A DNA stretch of 10,437 nt from Nitrospiria bacterium (GCA_030430725.1 JAUIKP010000072.1:1-10437); one strand, 5' to 3'; counted from the first letter of the stretch, positions 1 to 5,455 are shown. Numbers and translations are program-made. Notes: generated by a model not told the origin, from the letters alone.

Positions 1-1218
1 ATCGGCGGTGGTGGAACCAGTACGGCCTTAGTGGAAGGTCGTGGGGTGCGGGTGCTGGGGATCGATCCGAGCTTTACGCAGGGATCGCTGCAGACGACCT
101 CCAATGCCTTGGACCTGGCCATTGATGGTGACGGATTTTTTCGTGTGAGTGATGCCACCGGAAATATTTTCTACTCCCGTGCCGGCCAGTTTGATATCGA
201 CGCACAAGGAAATCTGGTCAACCCGGCCGGTCTGCGATTACAAGGGGACCAAGCCGATGATACTGGACTCTTGAGTGGAAGTATTGGCAATTTAACCCTC
301 ACGACCAGCCCGCAACCGGGGCTACAGACATCAGATGTTGCGATGTCCGGGCGTCTTGCGGCAACAGCTCCTGTCAATGCCTATACCACTGCACAGGTAC
401 TCGATCCACAAGCAAATAAGGGCCTATTCCCAGGAAATACTTCTCTACGGATATTTGACTCACGAGGGGTCGGGCATGATTTGCAAATATACTTTGCCAA
501 AACGGCGGATAATGTATGGGAGTATAACGTGTTGGGTCAAGGGGGACCGGGTGAAGTAGATACAAGTACTCTTCCTGCGGCCAACTATAATGCTACGACG
601 AATAATGCATTAGTGGCCCAAGGAACCTTAACCTACACAACCGATGGATTTTTAAGCTTAGAAAGTGCAACCACCTATTTCAACGGTGGGGGAAATGGTA
701 TTGATTTTGAGGGAGCCACAGCTCAGCAGCCAATCGCCTTTGATTTTGGAACGAGCATTACAGAAGGAGGCGTTGGCACTGATGGGCTGTTACAGCAAGG
801 CACCTCTTTGAATCAAAATGCGTTGGTTCTCGACACGCTATCTCAAGACGGGTTTGGCCCGGGGGCCCTTGCAGGAACTTCCATTGGTGAGGATGGGGTG
901 ATTACGGGCCGATTCGATAATGGAACCACCCGGACCTTGGGACAGGTTCGACTCACCCGGTTTATCAATCCTGATGGCCTACAACCGATTGGACGGAATT
1001 TGTTTATTCAATCAGGTGATTCCGGCACTCCCTTGGACGGGGTACCCGGCACGGGGGCATTTGGAAAAGTATCGGCAAGCACGCTTGAAGCCTCCAATGT
1101 GGATTTGGGTGAAGAGTTGGTGAATATGATCACGATGCAGCGTGGATTCCAGGCGAATTCACGAATCATTACCACCACCAACGATCTACTTGGAGAACTG
1201 GTGAATCTGGCTCGTTAG
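1..1218 (+). CDS. flgE: Flagellar hook protein FlgE, 5' end cut off by the window edge
   Basis: FlgE is the hook subunit, exported by the flagellar type III apparatus and polymerised outside the cell into the joint between rod and filament. The frame is open from base 1, so the gene starts before the window. 405 residues plus the stop are visible and roughly 50 N-terminal residues of D0/D1 are missing. The first GTG, at 31, is internal. The N-terminal part has the family pattern FTQGSLQTTSNALDLAIDGD followed by GFF. The middle (about residues 120-290) is the variable exposed D2 region, rich in Gly, Thr and Asn. A second core block holds GTSIGEDGVITGRFDNG. The C-terminal D0 helix contains LEASNVDLGEELVNMITMQR and then GFQANSRI. 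Length and the D2 region favour FlgE over the shorter rod proteins FlgF and FlgG. A terminator follows, so this is probably the last gene of a hook operon. Confidence 0.95.
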   Translation: MGGGGTSTALVEGRGVRVLGIDPSFTQGSLQTTSNALDLAIDGDGFFRVSDATGNIFYSRAGQFDIDAQGNLVNPAGLRLQGDQADDTGLLSGSIGNLTLTTSPQPGLQTSDVAMSGRLAATAPVNAYTTAQVLDPQANKGLFPGNTSLRIFDSRGVGHDLQIYFAKTADNVWEYNVLGQGGPGEVDTSTLPAANYNATTNNALVAQGTLTYTTDGFLSLESATTYFNGGGNGIDFEGATAQQPIAFDFGTSITEGGVGTDGLLQQGTSLNQNALVLDTLSQDGFGPGALAGTSIGEDGVITGRFDNGTTRTLGQVRLTRFINPDGLQPIGRNLFIQSGDSGTPLDGVPGTGAFGKVSASTLEASNVDLGEELVNMITMQRGFQANSRIITTTNDLLGELVNLAR

Positions 1219-1243
1219 ATTTTGACATAGCATGTGACTGATC

Positions 1244-1286
1244 AAGCCCCCAGGCAGGTGTTCCTGCTTGGGGGCTTTTTTTGTTT
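1244..1286 (+). terminator. Intrinsic terminator after flgE
   Basis: A 15-bp stem pairs AAGCCCCCAGGCAGG (1244-1258) with CCTGCTTGGGGGCTT (1263-1277), with one G-U pair and a four-base loop. It runs into seven T (1276-1282) and, after one G, three more. It starts 25 bp after the flgE stop. This is a textbook Rho-independent terminator. It should separate flgE from the fliL transcription unit. Confidence 0.93.
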
Positions 1287-1360
1287 AAGGAAATGGCGGA
1301 AATCCTTGTCTCGCAAATTGCAAATCGGGAAGGGTGAAGAGAAATGATCCGTTTCAATTT

Positions 1361-1379
1361 TATGGCTCCATTAGCCATA
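1361..1379. repeat. Perfect 7-bp inverted repeat, possible operator
   Basis: TATGGCT (1361-1367) and AGCCATA (1373-1379) are perfect inverted copies around a 5-bp spacer. The dyad lies about 230 bp upstream of the -24 element. That distance is compatible with an enhancer site for a sigma-54 activator or with another regulator, but nothing in the window links it to a named protein. It has no T-tract, so it is not a terminator. Confidence 0.35.
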
Positions 1380-1381
1380 CA

Positions 1382-1416
1382 CTCTAGGTCTTGATCTTTA
1401 CGTCTCACACCTCCGG
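1382..1416 (-). repeat. Degenerate heptamer repeat, copy A (minus orientation)
   Basis: Read on the minus strand this stretch divides into five 7-base units. The clearest are CGTAAAG (plus-strand 1396-1402) and TGTGAGA (1403-1409), with an ATCAAGA unit at 1389-1395. The same CGTAAGG-like, purine-rich 7-base pattern occurs at 2174-2215, 5034-5061, 5094-5121 and 7404-7445, always between genes. This copy is the least regular of the five. Confidence 0.35.
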
Positions 1417-1490
1417 TACCCCACAGACGAACCTGTCAAAGGTTCCCGCGATTTGCCAGGAAAATGACGAAAAGGTAGGTCTCATCCTGG

Positions 1491-1561
1491 TTCAGGGTAA
1501 CAGCGATTTATGGCACGACCGTGAAAAAAACATATGCGAATTCAGGGTATTTCAGGCTGAA
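1491..1561. promoter_or_regulatory. Three phased TTCAGG repeats upstream of the sigma-54 promoter, candidate activator sites
   Basis: The 9-mer TTCAGGGTA occurs at 1491-1499 and again at 1541-1549, exactly 50 bp apart. A third TTCAGG follows at 1551, where it forms the 11-bp dyad TTCAGGCTGAA (1551-1561). The first and third copies are each followed by an ACAGCG sequence (1500-1505 and 1564-1569). The copies start 100, 50 and 40 bp before the -24 box. Known flagellar sigma-54 promoters need a FleQ/FlrC/FlbD-class activator bound nearby, so these are plausible binding sites. The assignment is inference. Confidence 0.4.
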
Positions 1562-1590
1562 CGACAGCGTGTTTACGTAGAAAAATGGAG

Positions 1591-1606
1591 TGGCACAAAG
1601 GTTGCT
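1591..1606 (+). promoter_or_regulatory. Sigma-54 (RpoN) -24/-12 promoter for the fliL operon
   Basis: TGGCACAAAGGTTGCT matches the RpoN consensus TGGCACR-N4-TTGCW at every defined position. The invariant GG (1592-1593) and GC (1604-1605) are separated by the required 10 bp. The predicted transcription start is near 1617, giving a leader of about 45 nt before the fliL ATG. It lies after the flgE terminator and before the first gene of a long co-directional cluster. Transcription would need an AAA+ activator, which is usual for middle-class flagellar genes of polar flagellates. Confidence 0.85.
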
Positions 1607-1662
1607 GAATTTGGAAAGGGAACGTGAGGGTCGAAAAATTTCTTAGCGTGTGAGGTTGAGGT

Positions 1663-2157
1663 ATGGCTGAAGACGATTCCAAAGAGGAAGGACCGGTTAA
1701 GGCCGGGTCCGGAAAAAAAATGTTGTTGATCATTATAGCGGGCGTTCTTTTTATCGGTGGAGGAGGAGGGGCAGCTTGGTATTTCATGGGGGGCCAGGAA
1801 GAAACGCCAGGCGAGCACAACGAGCATGCCAAAGCCGAGACCGGTCATGAAGAGCCCGGCCCGGTGATGGAGTTAGACCCCTTTCTTTTGAATTTAGCGG
1901 ATCGGGAGGAACTGCGATTTTTAAAAGTAAGTATCAAACTCGAATTAGATCGTCCTGAAGACCAAACCGATTATCAACACAAAATCCCGGCTATTCGCGA
2001 CGCGTTGCTGGTGTTATTGAGCAGTAAAGAATCGCAATTACTCCGATCAGTGAACGGAAAGCGTCGGGTTCGAGAAGAAATTATGACGCGGGTAAACGGC
2101 GTCATGAGTAAAGGGAAAGTGGCCAATGTGTATTTTACTGATTTTATTATTCAGTAG
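1663..2157 (+). CDS. fliL: Flagellar basal body-associated protein FliL
   Basis: FliL is a single-pass inner-membrane protein that sits around the stator units and supports motor torque. The 164-residue product has a short acidic cytoplasmic N-terminus, a membrane segment at about residues 20-43 starting KKMLLIIIAGVLFIGGGGGA, and a His/Glu-rich linker (about 46-65). The periplasmic domain starts with the family pattern MELDPFLLNLAD and ends in NVYFTDFIIQ, the usual FliL C-terminus. The ATG at 1663 has GAGG at 1652-1655, seven bases upstream. It is the first gene after the sigma-54 promoter. The gap to fliM is 93 bp. Confidence 0.95.
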   Translation: MAEDDSKEEGPVKAGSGKKMLLIIIAGVLFIGGGGGAAWYFMGGQEETPGEHNEHAKAETGHEEPGPVMELDPFLLNLADREELRFLKVSIKLELDRPEDQTDYQHKIPAIRDALLVLLSSKESQLLRSVNGKRRVREEIMTRVNGVMSKGKVANVYFTDFIIQ

Positions 2158-2173
2158 GGCTTGAGCAGAAAAA

Positions 2174-2215
2174 CGTAAGGAGTCCGGAGTCAGGAATTAG
2201 AAAGAGGAGAGAAGA
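2174..2215 (+). repeat. Degenerate heptamer repeat, copy B, in the fliL-fliM gap
   Basis: Six consecutive 7-base units begin with CGTAAGG (2174-2180) and AGTCCGG (2181-2187); the next (2188-2194) reads AGTCAGG. The later units are purine-rich and include the GAGGAGA that is the only Shine-Dalgarno-like sequence before fliM. Unit length and leading CGTAAGG match copies in other gaps of this window. Confidence 0.45.
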
Positions 2216-2250
2216 GACAGCAGAACTGTTTCTTTGCGCCGCGTCTCAAC

Positions 2251-3240
2251 ATGGAAAAAATTCTTAGTCAGGATGAAGTTGATGCCCTTCTTCGGGGAGT
2301 ATCCGATGGCGATGTGGAGACGGAACCTGAAGAACCCGTAAATGCCGGACCACAGGAGGGACCGATTCCATATGATTTGGGGAATCAGGAATGGGTGGTC
2401 CGCGGGCGAATGCCGACCCTGGATGTCATCCACCAGCAATTTTCGCGTGGGTTCCGCCTCTCTCTGAGCGACGTGCTTCGTAAAACCGCTGAGATTACGG
2501 TCACGAACCAGACGGTCATGAAGTTCGGAGAGTTCACCAAACGTCTTCCCATCCCGGCTTATCTCCAGATTATCTCCATGGAGCCTCTTCGCGGTTTAGC
2601 GATGATCGCCACGGATGCGGCGACGGTGTATTTGCTGGTCGACCATTTTTTCGGGGGGGCGGGGCAGACCCATGTGAAGCCGGAAGGGCAGGATTTTACC
2701 ATCATTGAGCAACGCGTGATGAAGAAGGTCATGCTGATGGGGTTGGGGAATCTTCAAAAAGCCTGGGATCCTGTTCAAAAGCTCCTCATCAATGCGGTTC
2801 GGGTAGAAATGAATCCTCAGTTGGCCGCTATTGTGTTGCCGGCGGACATCGTCATTGTGGTCACCTTGGGCATTGAATTAGGCAATTCGGTTGGAGATCT
2901 CCACCTTTGTCTTCCCTATGCGATGTTGGAACCGATTCGAGAACGTCTGCAGGTGAGCTTCCAGGGAGACTCGTTTGAAACGGACCATGGCTGGTTGAAA
3001 CGATTTTCGGCTAGGCTGAAGGAAGCCTATGTCACCATGTCCGTGTGTCTGGGAGAAACCGAAATCTCGGTAGAAGAATTAATGCAATTTTCACCTGGCG
3101 ACGTCATTGGGTTGAATCAAGGGACCACCCAGCAGCTCACAGCCACGGTGGAAGGGGTCCCAAAGTTTCTTGGATCTCCGGGAACGACAAAGGGGGTCCA
3201 ATCATTTCAGATCAACGACATCATTCTGGCAAGAGAGTAA
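2251..3240 (+). CDS. fliM: Flagellar motor switch protein FliM
   Basis: FliM is the C-ring protein that binds phosphorylated CheY and switches the direction of rotation; it links FliG to FliN. The 329-residue product begins MEKILSQDEVDALLRG, the conserved CheY-P binding peptide, which fixes the start at the ATG at 2251. An acidic linker (about 18-40) leads to the CheC-like middle domain (about 45-235) with the GGXG motif as GGAG at 135-138. A SpoA domain (about 250-325) ends in FQINDIILARE. No in-frame ATG, GTG or TTG lies between the stop at 2176-2178 and 2251. There is no ribosome binding site at normal distance; the nearest purine-rich GAGGAGA is about 40 bases upstream. Presence of the CheY peptide implies a chemotaxis system elsewhere in the genome. 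Confidence 0.97.
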   Translation: MEKILSQDEVDALLRGVSDGDVETEPEEPVNAGPQEGPIPYDLGNQEWVVRGRMPTLDVIHQQFSRGFRLSLSDVLRKTAEITVTNQTVMKFGEFTKRLPIPAYLQIISMEPLRGLAMIATDAATVYLLVDHFFGGAGQTHVKPEGQDFTIIEQRVMKKVMLMGLGNLQKAWDPVQKLLINAVRVEMNPQLAAIVLPADIVIVVTLGIELGNSVGDLHLCLPYAMLEPIRERLQVSFQGDSFETDHGWLKRFSARLKEAYVTMSVCLGETEISVEELMQFSPGDVIGLNQGTTQQLTATVEGVPKFLGSPGTTKGVQSFQINDIILARE

Positions 3241-3270
3241 TGGCCGGTGAACTCGATGAGCTGCCGGCCA
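3241..3270 (+). other. Intercistronic hairpin immediately after the fliM stop
   Basis: TGGCCGG (3241-3247) pairs perfectly with CCGGCCA (3264-3270). Two G-U pairs can extend it inward, and the loop contains a further CTC/GAG mini-stem (3252-3254 with 3258-3260). It begins on the base after the fliM stop and has no T-tract, so termination is unlikely. It may act as an RNA stability or processing element between fliM and fliN. Confidence 0.5.
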
Positions 3271-3301
3271 GTCACTGACGGTGGAAACCTGGAGATGAAC
3301 G

Positions 3302-3727
3302 ATGAGTGAAGACGACAACATCGATATGAACACGTTTGATGCTGAAAAGGAAATGATGGAGGCGTTAGCACAGGAAGCGGCTGCAAAAGAACAGAACGCA
3401 CTGGCCAACAAAGATGAGGTGGCGGCGAGTAGCAGCAGTCCAACACCACAATCGCATACGTCTCACGATCAGAACTTAAATCGCATCTTAGATATTCCGT
3501 TGGTGCTTTCGGCGCAACTGGGTAATACGCGGATGTTGATCAAGGACTTGTTGCAGTTAGGGCCGGGCTCCATTGTGGAATTGGATAAACTGGCCGGTGA
3601 ACCGTTGGAAGTGTTGGTGAATGAACGGTTAGTCGCGCGTGGTGAGGTGGTGATGGTGAATGAGAAATTCGGCATCCGTCTCACGGACGTGATTAGTCCG
3701 ACCGAACGTGTGAATAAACTTCGATAG
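3302..3727 (+). CDS. fliN: Flagellar motor switch protein FliN
   Basis: FliN forms the base of the C-ring, contributes to switching and docks the FliH-FliI export ATPase complex. The product has 141 residues, close to the usual FliN length. The first 58 or so residues are acidic, then Ala/Ser-rich and probably disordered. The SpoA domain (about 60-138) shows ILDIPLVLSAQLGNTRM, LLQLGPGSIVELDKLAGEPL and GEVVMVNEKFGIRLTDV, all typical of FliN. The ATG at 3302 has GGAGA at 3291-3295, six bases upstream. The gap from fliM is 61 bp and holds a hairpin. Another hairpin follows the stop. Confidence 0.96.
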   Translation: MSEDDNIDMNTFDAEKEMMEALAQEAAAKEQNALANKDEVAASSSSPTPQSHTSHDQNLNRILDIPLVLSAQLGNTRMLIKDLLQLGPGSIVELDKLAGEPLEVLVNERLVARGEVVMVNEKFGIRLTDVISPTERVNKLR

Positions 3728-3728
3728 G

Positions 3729-3749
3729 GACGTCAGACCGTCTGGTGTC
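3729..3749 (+). other. Hairpin between the fliN stop and the fliO ribosome binding site
   Basis: Bases 3729-3737 (GACGTCAGA) pair with 3741-3749 (TCTGGTGTC) in a 9-bp stem with two central G-U pairs and a CCG loop. It starts two bases after the fliN stop and ends directly before the AGGAGG at 3750-3755 that serves fliO. There is no T-tract. The position suggests a role in mRNA stability or in fliO initiation, which is inference. Confidence 0.45.
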
Positions 3750-3760
3750 AGGAGGAAGGC

Positions 3761-4249
3761 GTGGGGGAAAGGGGCCGTTTCGGGCCTCACCGCTGTATGC
3801 CTCACGAGAACAATATGGATCTCACCCATGAAGCGCTCAAAATGGCGGGCACCCTGGCCCTGGTGGTCCTGGTTCTTCTTGGAGGATTAGCCTGGGTTCG
3901 ACGCACATTCGGGGAATTGCCGGGAAAGAGCGGTGATCCGGTGATGCGCATTCTAGGCGGACTCCGGGTCGGGACGGGAAAGCACATTATGCTCGTGGAG
4001 GTGGCCGGAGAAGTGTTGGTATTGGGGACGTCGCCACGAGAGATGACATTACTGACGACAGTGGCGGATGCTGATCGGGTTGACCGGCTCCGGTCTATTG
4101 GGAGCCCGATTGCCGGGCCGTTTGGCGCCTTGTTGGGGCAGTGGACCCGGCAGACGTTTGGGAAGTCCGAAAGAGGATCGACGACCTCCGAACTGCCCAG
4201 ACGATTGTCCAAAAGCGTCGTACGGGTGAGGGGAGAAGAGAGGTCGTGA
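3761..4249 (+). CDS. fliO: Flagellar export-gate assembly protein FliO
   Basis: FliO is a small, poorly conserved membrane protein that helps FliP assemble into the export gate but is not part of the final channel. The product has 162 residues, one membrane segment (about 28-46) followed by WVRR, and a cytoplasmic domain with the FliO-like stretch LGGLRVGTGKHIMLVEVAGE followed by VLVLGTSPREM. The tail is basic. I chose the GTG at 3761 because AGGAGG lies five bases upstream. ATG codons at 3797 and 3815 are possible but have weak signals. The stop overlaps the fliP start. Identity rests on the domain pattern plus its position between fliN and fliP. Confidence 0.88.
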   Translation: MGERGRFGPHRCMPHENNMDLTHEALKMAGTLALVVLVLLGGLAWVRRTFGELPGKSGDPVMRILGGLRVGTGKHIMLVEVAGEVLVLGTSPREMTLLTTVADADRVDRLRSIGSPIAGPFGALLGQWTRQTFGKSERGSTTSELPRRLSKSVVRVRGEERS

Positions 4250-5022
4250 TCAACCCCTTTTTCGGGTTGCGTGGAGGACGCGACCGGTGGCGACTGTTTG
4301 GTATGAGTCTGGTCATGGGGCTGCCGACCTCGGCTTTTGCCCAGGCCAACAAGGATCCGTCGATCAGCTTACAAGTGTCCGGATTGGATGGCACTGAACC
4401 ATGGACTTTTGGGCTTCGCATCCTCTTTCTCCTGACGGCCTTAACCCTTGCGCCAGCCCTGTTGATGTTGGTGACGGCATTTACACGCGTCGTGATTGTT
4501 CTGGGTCTGCTTCGGCAGGCGTTGGGGACCATGCATGCGCCACCCAATCAGGTGATGATTGGATTGGCCCTGTTTCTAACGCTATTTATTATGATGCCGG
4601 TGTGGGAACAAATTCGGGTGGAGGCTCTAAATCCGCTATTGGAACAGCAGGTGACACAGGAAGTGGCGCTTGATCGGGCCAAGATTCCGTTAAGGATGTT
4701 CATGCTGAAACAAGTACGGGAAAAGGATTTAACCTTGTTTGTGGAAATGGCGAAAGTTCCTCACCCTCAGACGCCCGATGATGTCCCGTTCCATGTCCTG
4801 GTGCCGGCGTTTGTCACGAGTGAATTGCGCACGGCCTTTCAAATTGGCTTTCTCATTTATGTGCCTTTTCTCGTGATCGATATGATTGTCGCCAGTATTT
4901 TAATGTCCATGGGTATGATGATGTTGCCACCAATCATGATTTCATTGCCGTTTAAGTTGGTGCTGTTTGTGTTGGCTGATGGCTGGTTTTTGGTCGTGGG
5001 AGCGTTGATGAATAGTTTTTAA
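4246..5022 (+). CDS. fliP: Flagellar export-gate channel protein FliP
   Basis: FliP forms the pentameric core of the FliPQR secretion channel in the inner membrane. With the GTG at 4246 the product has 258 residues (family about 245) and a cleavable signal peptide: basic n-region (RGGRDRWR), hydrophobic LFGMSLVMGLP and a likely cut after AFA near residue 34. This start gives a GTGA overlap with the fliO stop, implying translational coupling. The frame is open further upstream to 4141 but that part lies inside fliO. Core motifs include LMLVTAFTRVVIVLGLLRQA, LGTMHAPPNQVMIGLALFLT, and the C-terminal DMIVASILMSMGMMMLPP with FKLVLFVLADGW. A GAGGGGAG at 4228-4235 is the likely ribosome binding site. 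Confidence 0.96.
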   Translation: MINPFFGLRGGRDRWRLFGMSLVMGLPTSAFAQANKDPSISLQVSGLDGTEPWTFGLRILFLLTALTLAPALLMLVTAFTRVVIVLGLLRQALGTMHAPPNQVMIGLALFLTLFIMMPVWEQIRVEALNPLLEQQVTQEVALDRAKIPLRMFMLKQVREKDLTLFVEMAKVPHPQTPDDVPFHVLVPAFVTSELRTAFQIGFLIYVPFLVIDMIVASILMSMGMMMLPPIMISLPFKLVLFVLADGWFLVVGALMNSF

Positions 5023-5033
5023 GAAGAAAAATC

Positions 5034-5061
5034 CGTAAGACGTAAATCCTGGGGCGTAAGG
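5034..5061 (+). repeat. Degenerate heptamer repeat, copy C, in the fliP-fliQ gap
   Basis: Four in-phase 7-base units: CGTAAGA (5034-5040), CGTAAAT (5041-5047), a divergent unit (5048-5054), and CGTAAGG (5055-5061). This is the clearest copy of the family. Its last unit supplies the AAGG that could act as ribosome binding site for the small frame at 5067. Confidence 0.55.
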
Positions 5062-5066
5062 CAAGT

Positions 5067-5189
5067 ATGGGATGTCGGGTTGCCACAGTTTGTTTTCCCT
5101 TCCGCTTCCCGCTGCTTCACGCATCGCGGTTTTTCCTCACAACGCATCGTTTATCCTTCATGGCAGGGTTGAAAGGGTTACGGAAATGA
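5067..5189 (+). CDS. Possible 40-codon leader ORF overlapping the fliQ start
   Basis: An ATG at 5067 with AAGG (5058-5061) five bases upstream opens a 40-codon frame. It ends in a TGA at 5187-5189 that overlaps the fliQ ATG as ATGA. The predicted peptide begins MGCRVATVCFPFRF, is rich in Phe, Leu, Arg and His, and resembles nothing I recognise. It runs across heptamer repeats C and D, which argues against a conserved protein. Its value, if any, would be to deliver ribosomes to fliQ over an otherwise long 163-bp gap. I treat it as a candidate only. Confidence 0.22.
   Translation: MGCRVATVCFPFRFPLLHASRFFLTTHRLSFMAGLKGLRK
5094..5121 (-). repeat. Degenerate heptamer repeat, copy D (minus orientation), in the fliP-fliQ gap
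   Basis: Read on the minus strand, four 7-base units start with CGTGAAG (plus-strand 5115-5121) and CAGCGGG (5108-5114); the next two are AG-rich. It faces copy C across about 32 bp, so the gap carries the repeat family in inverted arrangement. The two arms are too diverged to form a long perfect hairpin. Confidence 0.4.
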
Positions 5190-5455
5190 CAGCCGAAAGT
5201 GTGTTGAGCATCGGTCAGGAGGCGATTCAAACCATCCTGCTTGTGGCGGGGCCAATGTTGGGTCTCAGCTTACTGGTCGGACTCTGCGTGAGTGCCTTCC
5301 AAGCTATGACTCAAATTAACGAAATGACCCTCACCTTTTTGCCAAAGATTGCCACAATGTTTGTCGTGCTCTTGGTCATGTTTCCCTGGATGGTGGAAAT
5401 TCTTGTGGGATTCATGACAGGGGTATGGGCAAGAATACCCGAGTTTACCCAATAA
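5186..5455 (+). CDS. fliQ: Flagellar export-gate channel protein FliQ
   Basis: FliQ is a small two-helix membrane protein; four copies wrap the FliPR channel. The ATG at 5186 gives 89 residues, exactly the usual FliQ length, starting MTAESVLSIGQEAIQTILLV. Two membrane segments lie at about residues 13-36 and 50-76, with the conserved loop SAFQAMTQINEMTLTFLPKI between them. GAAAGGG at 5171-5177 is eight bases upstream. The frame is open to an ATG at 5072, which would add 38 residues, but that part covers the repeat-containing gap and has no FliQ counterpart, so I reject it. The gap to fliR is 48 bp. Confidence 0.95.
   Translation: MTAESVLSIGQEAIQTILLVAGPMLGLSLLVGLCVSAFQAMTQINEMTLTFLPKIATMFVVLLVMFPWMVEILVGFMTGVWARIPEFTQ

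Larger units (their letters stand above)
1287..1590. other. Long intergenic region upstream of the fliL promoter, no convincing gene
   Basis: The stretch between the terminator and the -24 box contains no frame I can support. One frame (TTG start at 1391, 78 codons, to 1627) runs through the promoter, has no recognisable motif and no good ribosome binding site. A minus-strand frame (1169-1408) overlaps the flgE end and the terminator. What the region does hold is regulatory-looking: an inverted repeat at 1361-1379, a minus-orientation heptamer repeat at 1382-1416, and TTCAGG repeats at 1491-1561. The size and position fit an upstream control region for an enhancer-dependent promoter. Confidence 0.6.

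Noticed and set aside
31..1218. GTG at 31 as the flgE start
   Set aside because: The frame is open to base 1 and residues before 31 fit the FlgE N-terminal domain; the true start lies outside the window.
1169..1408. Minus-strand frame of 79 codons
   Set aside because: It overlaps the flgE 3' end and the terminator stem and has no family resemblance; most likely a shadow frame.
1511..1526. Second TGGCACG resembling a -24 element
   Set aside because: At the required distance the -12 position reads TGAAA and lacks the invariant GC, so it is not a usable sigma-54 promoter.
1391..1627. 78-codon frame with TTG start in the flgE-fliL gap
   Set aside because: No ribosome binding site, no recognisable motif, and it runs through the activator repeats and the sigma-54 promoter.
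4141..5022. Longer fliP starting at 4141
   Set aside because: The extension lies inside fliO and would bury the signal peptide; the GTG at 4246 gives normal length and a GTGA overlap.
5034..5121. Heptamer arrays as a CRISPR or direct-repeat array
   Set aside because: Units are 7 bases with no spacers and high degeneracy; no cas-like gene is present.
5072..5455. N-terminally extended FliQ of 127 residues
   Set aside because: The ATG at 5186 gives exactly the usual 89 residues; the extra 38 codons cover the heptamer-repeat gap.
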